A DNA stretch of 64,000 nucleotides, taken from the NCBI GenBank assembly GCA_041879415.1, contig CP090851.1, positions 2,852,001 through 2,916,000 of the forward strand, given 5' to 3'. Source of the DNA: Vibrio chagasii (lineage in GTDB: Bacteria; Pseudomonadota; Gammaproteobacteria; Enterobacterales; Vibrionaceae). Every line of letters begins with the position of its first letter. Position 1 is the first letter of the stretch. This document shows positions 30,597 to 42,025 of this stretch, piece by piece. The notes beneath the pieces are model-generated. The model made no database searches. It saw nothing but the letters and a program-made list of their open reading frames with translations, and was not told where the DNA came from. A program made the position numbers and the translations under genes.

Positions 30597-31352
30597 TTAC
30601 GATTCTGCTTCTTCCTCTTCATCGCCGTCTGGCTTGCGCACATAGAAGCGAGCGAAGAACAGACCGATTTCAAACAAGATACACATTGGAATCGCCAACA
30701 GTGTTTGAGAAATCATATCTGGCGGTGTCAGCATCATACCGATAATAAAAGCACCCACGACAATGTAAGGGCGCTTCTCAGCTAGCGCTTTAGGTGTCGT
30801 TGCACCCGTCCAACACAACAAGATGATCGCCACTGGTACTTCAAAGGCAATACCAAAAGCAAAGAACAGCGCGAGTACAAAATCAAGATAACTCGATATG
30901 TCCGTCGCAAACTCTACCTGCCCTAACGAGATAGCCGTAAAGAAGCTGAATACCAATGGGAATACCACGAAGTAAGCAAACGCCACACCACAGTAAAACA
31001 GCAGAGAACTTGAAGCCAAAAGTGGCATGATCAAGCGCTTCTCATGCTTGTACAAACCCGGAGCCACAAAAGCCCACACCTGATACAAAATAAACGGTAC
31101 CGCGACAAACACAGCGGAAATTAACGTTAGTTTCAAAGGTGTGAAAAATGGCGATGCAACATCGGTTGCGATCATCGTCGCCCCTTCAGGTAGACGATCT
31201 ACCAAAGGTGCGGATACGAATTCATAAATATCATTAGCAAAATAAATTAGCCCGATAAACACCACTAGAACGGCGAGAATCGATCGTAGTAGTCGATTAC
31301 GGAGTTCTAGAAGATGGCTAATTAAAGGCTGTGTCTGCTCAGTCGAAGACAT
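30597..31352 (-). CDS. tatC: Twin-arginine translocase subunit TatC
   Basis: 251 residues with six membrane segments; it is the receptor that binds twin-arginine signal peptides. Family motifs: [12 protein letters not shown] at the N-terminus, [11 protein letters not shown] and the later [11 protein letters not shown] segment. Last gene of ubiB-tatA-tatB-tatC, ending in an acidic tail. Confidence 0.97.
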   Translation of the reverse strand: MSSTEQTQPLISHLLELRNRLLRSILAVLVVFIGLIYFANDIYEFVSAPLVDRLPEGATMIATDVASPFFTPLKLTLISAVFVAVPFILYQVWAFVAPGLYKHEKRLIMPLLASSSLLFYCGVAFAYFVVFPLVFSFFTAISLGQVEFATDISSYLDFVLALFFAFGIAFEVPVAIILLCWTGATTPKALAEKRPYIVVGAFIIGMMLTPPDMISQTLLAIPMCILFEIGLFFARFYVRKPDGDEEEEAES

Positions 31353-31418
31353 TTCAAACCTCTTAAACAGGAAGATCGAAAAGGAGTCGCGTATATCTGG
31401 CGACCCCTCCTTGCGAGA

Positions 31419-31826
31419 CTATTCGGCTTTTTTATCTGACGGTGCTGAAGCTTCACTGTTAACCTGAATGGTTTCAGATTCCACAGTTTCCGTGACACTA
31501 GGTGTAGTCTCACTCGGCTTATCAGACTCAGGCTTAGCGTATGGACGTTGAACTTCAGCAGCGGCCTGCTTTAGTTCATCGACTGACGCTTTAAGGTCTG
31601 GAGATAAATCTTCCATACCCATTTGTTCGGCCTTGCGTAGATTTTCTTGTAGCTCTTGCACCTTAAGCTCGTGAGAAAGTTCATCTTTCACACTGTTTGC
31701 CATACTTTTCGCCGCACCCACAAACTTGGATACACTGCGAATTGCCACAGGCAAACGCTCAGGCCCTAGAACCACTAACCCAACGACAGATATTAATACC
31801 AGTTCCCAAAAACCGATATCAAACAC
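31419..31826 (-). CDS. tatB: Twin-arginine translocase subunit TatB
   Basis: 135 residues with the typical start [22 protein letters not shown] (membrane helix and hinge), an amphipathic helix, and an acidic, Ser/Thr/Pro-rich tail. It forms the substrate receptor with TatC. It starts 3 bases after tatA. Confidence 0.96.
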   Translation of the reverse strand: MFDIGFWELVLISVVGLVVLGPERLPVAIRSVSKFVGAAKSMANSVKDELSHELKVQELQENLRKAEQMGMEDLSPDLKASVDELKQAAAEVQRPYAKPESDKPSETTPSVTETVESETIQVNSEASAPSDKKAE

Positions 31827-31829
31827 GAT

Positions 31830-32072
31830 TTACGCCTGCTCTTTGTCTTTCTTTGTTTCAGCAGTCGCTTCTGTCTTCTGCTGTTCAATATTCTTTGGTT
31901 CGAAGTCTGCGTCTTTCTTATCTGCAGGCTTTTCATCATCGCTCATTGCTTTCTTGAAGCCTTTAACCGCTGAACCTAAGTCACCGCCCATACCGCGCAG
32001 TTTCTTTGTTCCGAATAGCAAAATTACAATTACAGCAATGATTAGAAGTTGCCAAATACTGATACCACCCAT
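31830..32072 (-). CDS. tatA: Twin-arginine translocase subunit TatA
   Basis: 80 residues from the ATG at 32072, which gives the conserved start [21 protein letters not shown] and has GAGGA 8-9 bases upstream; an ATG two codons earlier is less likely. One membrane helix, a hinge, and an amphipathic helix ([21 protein letters not shown]) are present. TatA oligomers form the translocation path. Confidence 0.95.
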   Translation of the reverse strand: MGGISIWQLLIIAVIVILLFGTKKLRGMGGDLGSAVKGFKKAMSDDEKPADKKDADFEPKNIEQQKTEATAETKKDKEQA

Positions 32073-32125
32073 TGTCATTGTCCTCGGGTCTGTCTACACA
32101 AAAAAATATAAAGAGAGTCTACTGT

Positions 32126-33760
32126 CTAACGACGGTAAGCTCGCCAACTAAGCAGCCAAAATGTGACACCTGCGATGCCACAGCCCATAGATAGCTGCTC
32201 ATAAGGGCTTGAAACTAATATTGCGGAGCATACGACTAAAGTGGCTCCAACGCCAAACAAAAACTTTCCAGTTGCTTGCTGACGCTTACTCTCTCGGTAA
32301 CCTTGATAAAGCTGATCCATTCTATGGTTCATCGCTTTACCTTGGCGCAAGCTGTCATAAAGTAACTCTGGCAGCTCTGGCAGTTTTTCTGCCCAGAATG
32401 GCGCGCGCTCTTTCACTGCGTTAATCACAGCTTGCGGCCCCACCTGATTCATCATCCAGGTTTCAAGGAAAGGCTTCGCGGTTTCCCACAAATCGAGTTG
32501 CGGATACAACTGACGACCCAATCCTTCAACATACAACAAGGTCTTTTGCAGCAATACCAACTGAGGCTGAACCTCCATGTTGAAACGCCTTGCTGTATTA
32601 AATAAGTTTAGCAACACATGGCCAAATGAGATCTCACCAAGTGGCTTGGCAAAGATCGGCTCACACACCATGCGGATCGCGAACTCGAAGTCATTAACGT
32701 TGGTATCATGCGGCACCCACCCCGAATCAACGTGCAGTTCTGCAACTTTACGGTAATCTCGGTTGAAGAAAGCCAGCAAGTTTTCAGCTAAATAACGCTT
32801 ATCTTCACTGTTAAGTGTGCCGACAATGCCACAATCGAGACCAATCCACTGAGGGTTATCTGGATTTTCTGGGTTAACGAACACGTTGCCCGGGTGCATG
32901 TCAGCATGGAAAAAGCTGTCTCGGAAAACTTGGGTGAAGAATACTGTCACACCACGTTCCGCCAGCAGTTTCATGTTGGTGCCGTTGGCTTTTAAGGTCT
33001 CGACATCCGAAACCTGAATACCGTAGATACGCTCCGATACCATCAAGGTTTCGCTGCTTAAATCAGGAATCACCTCAGGAACGTATAACTCTTCGCTGCC
33101 TTCAAAATTGCGACGCAGTTGAATGGCATTTGCAGCCTCTCGGCGTAGGTCCAATTCATCAAGTAAGGTTTTTTCGTACTCATGAACGACTTCAACCGGT
33201 CTTAAACGACGTGCTTCAGGAAGCGACTTAGCGACTATACTCGCCATTCGATGCATCAGTTTTAGATCTGCATCAATCACCGGGCGAATATCTGGTCGAA
33301 TTACCTTCAGAACCACCTCTCGGCCATTCTCTTTTAACTTCGCAGTATGCACCTGAGCGATGGACGCTGAAGCAAGTGGTTCAATATCGAAGTCGGTAAA
33401 CCAGTTATCTAAACTGCCACCCAGAGCCTTCTCCATATCTTGCTTAGCCAATTCACCATCAAACGGCGCCACTTGGTCTTGCAAAAGTGCCAACTGATCA
33501 GCGATATGAGGGGGGAACAGATCACGACGTGTCGACATCATCTGTCCAAACTTGATCCACACTGGCCCTAGCTCTTGCAAAGCCAGACGTAGACGATGCC
33601 CTAACTCTTTATCTTTGTGCTTGTTCTTAATCCAAAACAGTGACTTTCTCGCCAACAGAGGCGCTTTGGTCAGTTGGTGCTCTGGCATCAATTCATCAAG
33701 GCCATATTCCAACTGTACCTTGATAATATGATAAAGACGTTTCAGTTCTGTTGGGGTCAT
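32126..33760 (-). CDS. ubiB: Ubiquinone biosynthesis protein kinase UbiB
   Basis: 544 residues of the atypical ABC1/ADCK kinase-like family with the N-terminal KxGQ motif ([15 protein letters not shown]), an Ala-rich loop ([11 protein letters not shown]), and two C-terminal membrane segments. An ATPase that aids coenzyme Q synthesis. It overlaps ubiJ by 4 bases (ATGA), so translation is coupled. Confidence 0.96.
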   Translation of the reverse strand: MTPTELKRLYHIIKVQLEYGLDELMPEHQLTKAPLLARKSLFWIKNKHKDKELGHRLRLALQELGPVWIKFGQMMSTRRDLFPPHIADQLALLQDQVAPFDGELAKQDMEKALGGSLDNWFTDFDIEPLASASIAQVHTAKLKENGREVVLKVIRPDIRPVIDADLKLMHRMASIVAKSLPEARRLRPVEVVHEYEKTLLDELDLRREAANAIQLRRNFEGSEELYVPEVIPDLSSETLMVSERIYGIQVSDVETLKANGTNMKLLAERGVTVFFTQVFRDSFFHADMHPGNVFVNPENPDNPQWIGLDCGIVGTLNSEDKRYLAENLLAFFNRDYRKVAELHVDSGWVPHDTNVNDFEFAIRMVCEPIFAKPLGEISFGHVLLNLFNTARRFNMEVQPQLVLLQKTLLYVEGLGRQLYPQLDLWETAKPFLETWMMNQVGPQAVINAVKERAPFWAEKLPELPELLYDSLRQGKAMNHRMDQLYQGYRESKRQQATGKFLFGVGATLVVCSAILVSSPYEQLSMGCGIAGVTFWLLSWRAYRR

Positions 33761-34362
33761 GCTTTCTCCAACAGCGCGTTCAACTTAGCTTCTAGGCGTG
33801 CTGCTGAGCTTTTTACGTCATCAACCTGATCGCAAAAGTGTGCCACCTCTAATGGCGCAGGGGCAATTTTCCACTCCTCGGTCAGAACCTGAGCGAAGTG
33901 ATTCTGATGTTTTGTTGCCTGCTTTGCCACAAGGCCACCAACGTTCTTAACGCCTTGTACCAAGGTATGAGCTACCACATCACCTGTCACGCGAGACAAC
34001 CACTCTTCCAAATCAGGTTTGCAGTCTGTCATCAGCTGAGAAAACTTCTGTGCCAACTGAATATCACCGTCCAAAATCAGCTTATCTTGCTTGATTAGCT
34101 TAGTAATATTCGATTGTTCACGCAGTTCTGGCAATACAGATAGATTCAAAGATAAGTAGCAATCAGGTTGCCCCTCGTATTCTGACAACACATCAATTTG
34201 TTGGCTAAAAACGAACGTAAGTGTTTTATTCAACTCTTTCAAATTGACTTGAATGATCTGCCCTTTTAAACGAGACAAACGACGAACCAATGCTGGATCA
34301 TCGTTTACTAGCGTATTCAAAGAGGTTTCAATAACCGCGGTTACCAATGGATCAAATGGCAT
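33757..34362 (-). CDS. ubiJ: Ubiquinone biosynthesis accessory factor UbiJ
   Basis: 201 residues with an N-terminal SCP2-like lipid-binding domain and a C-terminal helix, the same length as E. coli UbiJ. With UbiK it organises the soluble Ubi complex and binds the isoprenoid tail. It lies between ubiE and ubiB in the conserved order. Confidence 0.93.
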   Translation of the reverse strand: MPFDPLVTAVIETSLNTLVNDDPALVRRLSRLKGQIIQVNLKELNKTLTFVFSQQIDVLSEYEGQPDCYLSLNLSVLPELREQSNITKLIKQDKLILDGDIQLAQKFSQLMTDCKPDLEEWLSRVTGDVVAHTLVQGVKNVGGLVAKQATKHQNHFAQVLTEEWKIAPAPLEVAHFCDQVDDVKSSAARLEAKLNALLEKA

Positions 34363-34464
34363 GACTGTCCTTACCTTTGAAAACGGATAAGCCTTAACCT
34401 ATCCGTTCTATCTTTATTCTTATTTTCTATCTAACACGCTCAAAGCGCTTGCTACCAAGCTCAA

Positions 34465-35259
34465 CTAGAACTTGTAACCTCGGTGCAGCGCTACAATGCC
34501 GCCCGTTAGGTTGTAGTATTTCGTATTCTCAAAACCGGCTTCTTGCATCATGCCTTCCAGCGTTTCTTGGTCTGGGTGCATGCGGATAGATTCTGCAAGG
34601 TAACGGTAGCTGTCTGCATCGTTAGCAATCAACTCACCCATTTTTGGCAATAGGTGGAATGAGTACGCATCGTATACTTTAGACAGTGGCTCAAGCACTG
34701 GCTTAGAAAACTCTAGAACCAATAGGCGACCACCCGGCTTAAGCACACGGTACATAGAGCGAAGTGCTTTATCTTTATCGGTTACGTTACGCAGACAGAA
34801 GCTGATAGTAATGCAATCGAAATAGTTGTCTGGGAAAGGCAGCTCTTCAGCATTCGCTTGTACGTAATGTACGTTGCCAACAATACCGCTATCACGCAGT
34901 TTATCGCGGCCAACATTCAGCATTGAATTGTTGATATCAGCAAGAACTACATGGCCTTTTTCACCAACGATACGCGAGAATTTCGCCGTCAGGTCACCAG
35001 TACCACCACCAAGGTCTAGAATACGTTGACCAGGGCGAACGCCACTGCAATCAATCGTGAATCGTTTCCACAAACGGTGAACACCACCCGACATTAAGTC
35101 ATTCATGATGTCGTATTTAGCGGCTACAGAGTGAAATACCTCTGCTACTTTCGCGACTTTTTCGTCTTTCGCGACTGTTTCGAAACCAAAGTGTGTGGTT
35201 TCTGACTCTACTGCTGAATTTGTCTGCACGCTTGTGTCCATAATGCTGTTATCTACCAT
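34465..35259 (-). CDS. ubiE: Ubiquinone/menaquinone C-methyltransferase UbiE
   Basis: 264 residues from the first ATG; an in-frame ATG six codons later (35241) gives a start closer to my memory of other Vibrio UbiE proteins and may be the real one. SAM motif [11 protein letters not shown] and the UbiE signatures [19 protein letters not shown] and [12 protein letters not shown] are present. It methylates demethylmenaquinone and a ubiquinone precursor. Confidence 0.95.
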   Translation of the reverse strand: MVDNSIMDTSVQTNSAVESETTHFGFETVAKDEKVAKVAEVFHSVAAKYDIMNDLMSGGVHRLWKRFTIDCSGVRPGQRILDLGGGTGDLTAKFSRIVGEKGHVVLADINNSMLNVGRDKLRDSGIVGNVHYVQANAEELPFPDNYFDCITISFCLRNVTDKDKALRSMYRVLKPGGRLLVLEFSKPVLEPLSKVYDAYSFHLLPKMGELIANDADSYRYLAESIRMHPDQETLEGMMQEAGFENTKYYNLTGGIVALHRGYKF

Positions 35260-35309
35260 GGTAAGTTCTCATCGACAGCACACTCTGTGTTTAGAGGCGC
35301 TGCGGCCGA

Positions 35310-36842
35310 TTAGTTTACTTTATCCTCAGCGGGTTGTCTTTCTACTAAGGGGGCATTTTCTGAAAAAGCCTCATTTTGCGCCATTTCTGCCAAACCAATA
35401 GAGATAGGTTTCTTCACCTCAACGCCAAGTTGCTTGAAGCTTTCGGCCTGACGAATCACATTACCACGGCCTGTTACTAGCTTATTCATGGCACCTTGAT
35501 AGCTTTGATTGGCTCTATCTAGCGAACTACCAAGGCCTTCCATATCATCGACAAACAGACGCAGCTTGTCGTAAAGCTTGCTTGCGCGCTCAGCAATCAC
35601 TTGCGCGTTCTGGTTCTGTCTTTCATTGCGCCACAAGTTATCAATGGTGCGCAGTGCCACCAGCAAAGTAGTTGGACTGACCAAGATGATGTTTTGCTCC
35701 ATCGCGTCTTTCACCAAGCTAGGGTCAGCTTGAATCGCCACTTGGAATGCAGGTTCAACGGGAATAAACATCAGTACGTAATCCAAGCTTTGGATGCCTT
35801 TAAGCTGATGATAATCCTTCTGGCTCAGGCCTTTGATGTGCGCTCTCAGTGAGACCAAGTGATCACGTAATGCGGCATCACGCTGCTGATCGGTTTCGGC
35901 ATTGAAGTAGCGCTCAAAAGCAACCAACGCCATTTTAGAATCGACCACCACTTGCTTATCTTGTGGCAAATGGACAATCACATCGGGCTGATAGCGCTTG
36001 CCTGCATCGTTCTGTAGGTTCACTTGCGTTTGGTACTCGTGCCCTTCTCGCAGACCAGACTCAGCAAGCACACGAGCCAGCACCACTTCACCCCAGTTAC
36101 CTTGCTGTTTGTTGTCACCCTTGAGCGCCTGCGTTAGGTTAACCGCTTCACGAGTCATGCTTTCATTAAGGCGCTGCAGGTTTTTTAGTTCATGCACTAA
36201 GGTATGACGCTCTTTAGCTTCTTGGCTAAAGCTATCGTTAACTTGCTTCTTGAAGCCTTCTAGTTGCTCTCTTAGCGGTGAGAGTAACCCTTCTAAACTC
36301 TGCTTGTTTTGCTGATCAACCTTAGCGGTTTTGGTTTCAAAAAGCTGATTGGCGAGATGCTCGAACTGCTGCTTTAGGCGTGATTCAGCCTGCTCTAAGA
36401 GCTGCAGCTTTTCACTGTTAGCAAGGTTCTCTTGATCGTGCCTTGCTTCTTGCTCACGCAGTTCAGCCTCCAACTCCGACTTATGGTCTTTCAGTACGTT
36501 AATCTCATCGGCATACTGCTGTCGTTCTTGTTTGACCGCTTCGAAGTAGCGAAGCTTTTCCATCGCCGCCATCACCTTACCGTGTGCTTGTTTAAGCTCA
36601 AATGCGGCTTTGTCTCGCTCGTCATCCATTTCATCGAGCTCTTGCTGTGCCTCTGCTAAGGAGGATTTGAGCTGTGACTGCTGAGATTCATGCAACAAAC
36701 GATCAGACTCAAGTTGCTGCTCGAGCAATCGCTGCTGAAAAGAGAGCTTCTGTTTAACCCACCAACCCACGACGCCGCCACTGACGAGTGCGCCAGAAAT
36801 AGCAGCAATAAGCGTTGCCTGATGTTCGATAATCCATTGCAT
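35310..36842 (-). CDS. rmuC: DNA recombination protein RmuC
   Basis: 510 residues: an N-terminal membrane helix (about 8-28), a long coiled coil (about 30-200) and the RmuC nuclease-like domain (about 230-440; GNWGEVVLARVLAESGLREGHEY, PDVIVHLP, VVDSKM). RmuC limits recombination at inverted repeats. It lies 50 bases upstream of ubiE on the same strand. Confidence 0.95.
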   Translation of the reverse strand: MQWIIEHQATLIAAISGALVSGGVVGWWVKQKLSFQQRLLEQQLESDRLLHESQQSQLKSSLAEAQQELDEMDDERDKAAFELKQAHGKVMAAMEKLRYFEAVKQERQQYADEINVLKDHKSELEAELREQEARHDQENLANSEKLQLLEQAESRLKQQFEHLANQLFETKTAKVDQQNKQSLEGLLSPLREQLEGFKKQVNDSFSQEAKERHTLVHELKNLQRLNESMTREAVNLTQALKGDNKQQGNWGEVVLARVLAESGLREGHEYQTQVNLQNDAGKRYQPDVIVHLPQDKQVVVDSKMALVAFERYFNAETDQQRDAALRDHLVSLRAHIKGLSQKDYHQLKGIQSLDYVLMFIPVEPAFQVAIQADPSLVKDAMEQNIILVSPTTLLVALRTIDNLWRNERQNQNAQVIAERASKLYDKLRLFVDDMEGLGSSLDRANQSYQGAMNKLVTGRGNVIRQAESFKQLGVEVKKPISIGLAEMAQNEAFSENAPLVERQPAEDKVN

Positions 36843-36980
36843 GATAATGATTTAGCCTAATTGGAAATAACTCATTAAATGGTATTTTGATACTGGATAA
36901 ATGTCCAGTTTGCCGTATTAAAATTCGACAGATAGACTAAGCGCTCCGTATTCAGTCCCACCCAATTAGAATGAGTTGCC

Positions 36981-37886
36981 ATGAACGAACGTCGTGCCTT
37001 GGGCTTTGGCCTTTCCGCAGTACTGCTGTGGTCAACGGTCGCTACTGCTTTTAAGCTGACCCTTGCTGAGTTTTCACCTATCCAAATGCTGACCATTGCC
37101 AGCATTGTGTCGTCGATTGCGCTGATCGCGGTCTGCGCCTTTCAAGGTAAGCTTTCTCAGCTAAGCACAACATTCCTATCAAACCCTTGGTACTACCTAC
37201 TGCTTGGTTTGGTTAACCCGCTGGCCTACTACCTGATTCTCTTTAAAGCATATGATCTGCTGCCAGCTTCTCAAGCTCAGGCCATCAACTACAGCTGGGC
37301 AATCACTCTAACGCTGATGGCAGCCGTTTTTCTGGGGCAAAAGATTCGCAAGCAAGATTGGGTGGCTTGTACCTTCAGTTATGCGGGTGTGGTCGTGATT
37401 GCTACCAAAGGCGACGTACTAGGCATGCAGTTCGATAGCCCACTTGGTGTCGCGTTGGCTCTGCTTTCAACCCTACTTTGGGCGGGCTACTGGATCTTGA
37501 ACACCAAAAACAAGGCTGATCCTGTGGTGGGTGTACTGCTTGGATTCTTAGTGGCGCTACCCTTTGCGATTGGTTTAACCATTTTCGAGGGCGAGAGCTT
37601 TAGCCAAATCACGGCGAAAGGTTGGATGGCGGTGACTTACGTTGGCCTGTTTGAGATGGGAATTACCTTTGTGTTGTGGCTATCGGCATTGAAGCTCACC
37701 AACAACACAGCACGCATCAGCAACCTGATTTTCGCATCACCTTTTATCTCTTTGATGCTACTTTCCACCATTATCGGCGAAGAAATTCACCCATCAACCC
37801 TGTTTGGTTTAGTGCTGATTATTGCTGGCTTAGTGATTCAACAAATCAAATTCTCAAAAGACAAAGCGGTTGCTAATGAGAGCTAA
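36981..37886 (+). CDS. DMT-superfamily (EamA) transporter
   Basis: 301 residues with about ten membrane segments in two EamA repeats. The second repeat begins near residue 150. Substrate unknown. Divergent from rmuC and convergent with the flavoprotein gene, with a bidirectional terminator between. Confidence 0.85.
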   Translation: MNERRALGFGLSAVLLWSTVATAFKLTLAEFSPIQMLTIASIVSSIALIAVCAFQGKLSQLSTTFLSNPWYYLLLGLVNPLAYYLILFKAYDLLPASQAQAINYSWAITLTLMAAVFLGQKIRKQDWVACTFSYAGVVVIATKGDVLGMQFDSPLGVALALLSTLLWAGYWILNTKNKADPVVGVLLGFLVALPFAIGLTIFEGESFSQITAKGWMAVTYVGLFEMGITFVLWLSALKLTNNTARISNLIFASPFISLMLLSTIIGEEIHPSTLFGLVLIIAGLVIQQIKFSKDKAVANES

Positions 37887-37945
37887 AAGCGTCGATTGAT
37901 AGAGAAAATTATCAACTTAGCCGCTTTAGGTTATAAATCAGATAC

Positions 37946-37977
37946 AAAAATGGCGAGTCGTATGACTCGCCATTTTT
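37946..37977. terminator. Bidirectional terminator
   Basis: AAAAATGGCGAGTC pairs with GACTCGCCATTTTT around GTAT; a 14-bp stem between convergent genes. Confidence 0.92.
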
Positions 37978-38010
37978 ATGTAATTTATCTAGGTTAGAAA
38001 AGCTAAGCGC

Positions 38011-39204
38011 TTACACCCACTGACCAGCAGTAAAACCTGAGCTCCAACACCATTGGAAGTTGTAACCACCAAGCCAACCCGTTACGTCCATCACCTCACC
38101 AACGAAGAATAAGCCTTTGATGTTCTTACATTCCATGGTTTTTGAAGACAGGTGATCGGTATCAACGCCACCAAGAGTAACTTCCGCCGTACGGTAGCCT
38201 TCAGTGCCATTTGGTGCGATTTTCCAGTTTTCTAGATGCTCAACAATGCCATTAAGCTGCTTTTCGTTGAACTGCTTAAGCGGTTTATCTTCTAGCTCTT
38301 TACGGTCAATCAGCACCTCAACAAAACGCTTTGGTAGTGCTTTTGCTAATGTGTTCTTTAGACTCTGATTTGGATGCTTCTCGCGAGAGTTCGCCAATAA
38401 CTCAGCCACATCGACTTCTGGTACTAGGTTAATCGACACCGACTGACCCGCTTTCCAAAATGAGGAGATTTGCAGTACAGAAGGACCAGATAGACCGCGG
38501 TGCGTAAACAGCAGCGCTTCTTTAAATAAGGTCCCATCTTGCGCTGTGATCTCCGCAGGAATCGCAATACCAGAGAGCTCGGCGAAATCTTCTTTGTCTT
38601 CTTTATGCAGCGTGAACGGCACTAAGCCTGCTGTAGTCGGCATAACCGACAAACCAAATTGCTCTGCAATCTTGTAGCCAAATGGCGTTGCGCCCAACTT
38701 AGGCATCGATAAACCACCGGTTGCTACCACCAGTGAATCACATTCAACTTGGTCGGTATTGAGGTGCATCTTGAAGCCAGAATCGGTCTTTTCGATAGAG
38801 TGAACGTCGCAGCGGTAGCGTTGCTCAACTTTCGCTTGCTGACATTCTTCAAGCAGCATGCTGACGATATCTTTTGCTGTGTGGTCATTCACACAAAATA
38901 GCTGACCATGATCGCGCTCTTCAAACTCAATGCCGTACTTGCTCACCATAGAGATGAAATCCCAGTTGGTGTATTGAGACAGAGCCGATTTGACGAAGTG
39001 GGGGTTTTTACACAGGAAGTTATTCGCAGACACATCGTAGTTGGTAAAGTTACAACGGCCACCACCTGAGATTAAAATTTTTCTGCCTGGTTTTTTCGCA
39101 TGATCAACCACCAGCACTCGTCGGCCACGTTTACCAGCTTCCGCGGCACACATTAAGCCTGCGGCGCCCGCACCAATCACGATTACATCAAATTTTTCAC
39201 TCAT
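38011..39204 (-). CDS. YhiN/HI0933-family FAD-dependent flavoprotein
   Basis: 397 residues from the ATG at 39204; a GTG nine codons upstream is a weaker alternative. The N-terminal dinucleotide-binding motif VIGAGAAGLMCA and the family signature GRKILISGGGRCNFTN are clear, with a C-terminal FAD contact GYNFQWCWSSG. The reaction is not known. E. coli yhiN has the same neighbours (uspB, uspA). Confidence 0.9.
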   Translation of the reverse strand: MSEKFDVIVIGAGAAGLMCAAEAGKRGRRVLVVDHAKKPGRKILISGGGRCNFTNYDVSANNFLCKNPHFVKSALSQYTNWDFISMVSKYGIEFEERDHGQLFCVNDHTAKDIVSMLLEECQQAKVEQRYRCDVHSIEKTDSGFKMHLNTDQVECDSLVVATGGLSMPKLGATPFGYKIAEQFGLSVMPTTAGLVPFTLHKEDKEDFAELSGIAIPAEITAQDGTLFKEALLFTHRGLSGPSVLQISSFWKAGQSVSINLVPEVDVAELLANSREKHPNQSLKNTLAKALPKRFVEVLIDRKELEDKPLKQFNEKQLNGIVEHLENWKIAPNGTEGYRTAEVTLGGVDTDHLSSKTMECKNIKGLFFVGEVMDVTGWLGGYNFQWCWSSGFTAGQWV

Positions 39205-39263
39205 TGCGGTTCTGCTTTCTTCACTTTGCACCTTGAGGACGCCCTGTTCTCAAAATGCCATCA

Positions 39264-39296
39264 ATAAAAAAGGATGTGCATTAACAGCACATCCTT
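39264..39296 (-). terminator. Terminator of uspB
   Basis: On the minus strand AAGGATGTGC pairs with GCACATCCTT around a seven-base loop, followed by a T-run. Confidence 0.85.
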
Positions 39297-39433
39297 ACTA
39301 ATTGCTCGCTATTTTAGCGGCAATTTTAAACTTTGCAATTGGTGTTCCATCGTACAAACTTCGAACACTAGCTAGTGTTTTTCAAAGTCCAACGAGAAAA
39401 TAAACGACACTCTAATCACACACGCTGATTTAC

Positions 39434-39757
39434 CTAGACGATAAACGCAGCCAGTAACGTCACACCAAGCAGAGCCGAAGACAGTATAAATAGCTCTCTC
39501 ACTCTATCACATTTAGAGGTAAACACCTCGTCGTGGTGATGGTGGTACTCTTTGCTTTTGATGTAACTAAACAAGCGTACTTGTTTGGTCATATTGCCAT
39601 GAGTTGTGAAGAACCCACCTCCGTCTACTTGTTGATAAAGTAGAGGATGTGCTTCTCGCATAATATAAATAAGCGTTCGTAGCGCCGTAAAATAACGCGC
39701 CCAGTTCACGCAAGTCACAACCATTAGTGCAAATAGAATAGTGTCGCCGCTGATCAT
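39434..39757 (-). CDS. uspB: Universal stress protein B
   Basis: 107 residues with a membrane segment at each end and the conserved middle [18 protein letters not shown], collinear with E. coli UspB (111 residues). An inner-membrane protein of the stationary-phase response; mechanism unknown. Follows ftnA on the same strand after 68 bases. Confidence 0.93.
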   Translation of the reverse strand: MISGDTILFALMVVTCVNWARYFTALRTLIYIMREAHPLLYQQVDGGGFFTTHGNMTKQVRLFSYIKSKEYHHHHDEVFTSKCDRVRELFILSSALLGVTLLAAFIV

Positions 39758-39825
39758 CCTTTCCTCCCTACATCTTCAAAGGAAAACTCAAAAGAAAAAG
39801 ATAATCAGAGTCTTTTTCTTACAGC

Positions 39826-40353
39826 CTAGGCTGCAGGAGCATCCATGATTGAAGATGAACCATCTTTTGCCAATTGCGCTAGGTCTTTATCAATAAAGAA
39901 CAGTGCTTTACCGTCTTCACCAACAAGTTCTAGCTTATCCAATACACCTTTAAACAACTTCTCTTCTTCGTGTTGCTCTGCAACGTACCATTGCAGGAAG
40001 TTAAAGGTTGAGTAGTCTTGTGTGCTGAAAGCAACGTGAGCCAACTTATTGATCTTTTCAGTAATCATCTGCTCGTGCTCGTAGGTTTCACGGAATACTG
40101 CGCCAAGGCTTTCAAATTCATGTTTTGGGGCTTCGATCGCACCTAAAATTGGCATTGCACCTGTCTCACTTACGTAAGTGAAAAGACGCTGCATGTGTTC
40201 CATTTCTTCTACCGCATGAGCACGCAGAAACTCTGCTGCACCTTCAAATCCTTTGTCTTCACACCAAGCACTCATTTGTAAGTATAGATTGGATGAGAAA
40301 AATTCTAGATTAATTTGCTCGTTCAGTTGCTCAACCATAGTTTTTGACAGCAT
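39826..40353 (-). CDS. ftnA: Non-haem ferritin FtnA
   Basis: 175 residues. Ferroxidase ligands are in place: Glu17, Glu50 and His53 ([10 protein letters not shown]), with further Glu in helices C and D (EQHEEEKLF). Stores iron as a 24-mer cage in the cytoplasm. FtnA synthesis is commonly tied to the Fur/RyhB circuit; no Fur box was seen at this promoter. Divergent from uspA. Confidence 0.96.
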   Translation of the reverse strand: MLSKTMVEQLNEQINLEFFSSNLYLQMSAWCEDKGFEGAAEFLRAHAVEEMEHMQRLFTYVSETGAMPILGAIEAPKHEFESLGAVFRETYEHEQMITEKINKLAHVAFSTQDYSTFNFLQWYVAEQHEEEKLFKGVLDKLELVGEDGKALFFIDKDLAQLAKDGSSSIMDAPAA

Positions 40354-40542
40354 TTAAGACTCCTAAGTACATCCTCAATTTTCTCTACTATATCACTATT
40401 TTATTAATATCTCGCTGACCATTAGTTAACCGATATTTCGAACCTTCATTACGCAAGACGATGGATATGAGATCACTTCAGCAAAAAAAGGCATCGCATA
40501 GTGCTAATCTTTAATCAGACAATGAATAAAGGAGGTAGCGAT

Positions 40543-40977
40543 ATGAGTTACAAACATATTTTGGTCGCAGTCGATTTATCAGATGACAGCAAATTAATTG
40601 TGGATAAAGCGGTAGCATTGGCAAAGCCATTAGAAGCCAAAGTCTCTTTTATCCATATCGATATTAACTATGCCGAGCTCTATACCGGGCTGATTGACAT
40701 CAACATGGCAGAGACCCAACACAACGCGATGGAAGCATCTCGTATTCAGCTGCAAAATTTTGCGGAGCACGCTCAATACCCGATCACCCATACCCTCGTT
40801 GGCAGTGGCGATTTGAGCCATGAGTTGTGCGATACCATCACCGAATACAACGTTGATTTAGTGGTGTGTGGTCACCATCAAGATTTTTGGAGCAAGCTGC
40901 TCTCTTCTACACGACAACTGATCAATGCTACTCCGGTTGATATGCTGGTCGTGCCTCTAAGAGATTCAGAAGACTAA
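40543..40977 (+). CDS. uspA: Universal stress protein A
   Basis: 144 residues from the ATG at 40543, selected for its strong GGAGG and the family start [13 protein letters not shown]; a GTG 14 codons upstream (40501) is rejected. UspA fold with C-terminal VVCGHH segment; like E. coli UspA it lacks the full ATP-binding GxxG motif. Induced by many stresses in relatives. Confidence 0.95.
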   Translation: MSYKHILVAVDLSDDSKLIVDKAVALAKPLEAKVSFIHIDINYAELYTGLIDINMAETQHNAMEASRIQLQNFAEHAQYPITHTLVGSGDLSHELCDTITEYNVDLVVCGHHQDFWSKLLSSTRQLINATPVDMLVVPLRDSED

Positions 40978-41029
40978 TGATTTAAGGTTAGGTAACATAC
41001 AGCTCATCTCTTAATAACGAAGTTTTACT

Positions 41030-41908
41030 ATGAGCTATTTAGCTGGTGTTACCCTCCTATGGGCCTTCTCTTTTAGCCTGATTGGCGTCTACCTTGCTGG
41101 TCAGGTTGATTCTTGGTTCTCTGTTCTGATGCGTGTTGCTCTAGCCGGTATCGTCTTCCTTCCTTTCCTGAAGTTCCGTGGCATCCCTGGTAAGTTGATC
41201 GGTAAGTTGATGGCGATTGGTGGTATTCAGCTTGGTCTGATGTACTGCTTCTACTATCAATCTTTCTTGCTGCTATCCGTACCGGAAGTGCTGCTATTTA
41301 CCGTCTTTACTCCAATCTATGTCACTCTGATTTATGACTTCCTAAAAGGGCAATTCTCACCTTGGTACTTAGTCACGGCTGCGATTGCGGTATTGGGCGC
41401 AGTATTCATTAAGTTCGCTGGAATTAACGACAACTTTTTGGTTGGATTCCTAGTCGTGCAAGGTGCAAACCTCTGCTTTGCGATTGGTCAGGTGGGCTAC
41501 AAAGTGGTGATGGAGAAGGAATCGACAGAGCTTCCTCAACATACGGTATTTGGCTATTTCTACCTGGGCGCTCTGTGCGTGGCTTCGGTTGCGTTCATGC
41601 TTCTAGGCAACCCTGAAAAACTACCAACCACTTCACTTCAATGGGGAATCCTTATCTACCTAGGCTTAATTGCTTCTGGGTTGGGTTACTTTATGTGGAA
41701 CAAAGGCGCATGCATGGTAAACGCAGGTGCACTTGCTGTAATGAACAACGTGTTGGTACCTGCAGGTCTAGTCGTAAACATCCTGATCTGGAACCGAGAC
41801 GTTGATTTGGTACGACTATCGATTGGCGGCGGAGTTATCTTGCTTTCTCTCATCGTGAATGAGACGTGGGTGAAAAAGCGTGTGGCGAGATCGGCGGCCA
41901 ACGCCTAA
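41030..41908 (+). CDS. DMT-superfamily carboxylate/amino-acid/amine-type transporter
   Basis: 292 residues with about ten membrane segments and two EamA domains (start MSYLAGVTLLWAFSFSLIG). It may be related to the E. coli YigM biotin transporter, but I could not confirm that. Follows uspA after 52 bases and ends before a bidirectional terminator. Confidence 0.82.
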   Translation: MSYLAGVTLLWAFSFSLIGVYLAGQVDSWFSVLMRVALAGIVFLPFLKFRGIPGKLIGKLMAIGGIQLGLMYCFYYQSFLLLSVPEVLLFTVFTPIYVTLIYDFLKGQFSPWYLVTAAIAVLGAVFIKFAGINDNFLVGFLVVQGANLCFAIGQVGYKVVMEKESTELPQHTVFGYFYLGALCVASVAFMLLGNPEKLPTTSLQWGILIYLGLIASGLGYFMWNKGACMVNAGALAVMNNVLVPAGLVVNILIWNRDVDLVRLSIGGGVILLSLIVNETWVKKRVARSAANA

Positions 41909-41957
41909 CAAATTTTTATGCGCCAGCGCGGCCAAGTTCTCTTCGGAGACAAAAAGC

Positions 41958-41985
41958 AAAAGAGCGACCTAAGGTCGCTCTTTTT
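41958..41985. terminator. Bidirectional terminator
   Basis: AAAGAGCGACCT pairs with AGGTCGCTCTTT, flanked by A-run and T-run, between convergent genes. Confidence 0.9.
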
Positions 41986-42025
41986 AGATCTGGCTAACGT
42001 GTTGAATAATGTTCAACAGTTGGTG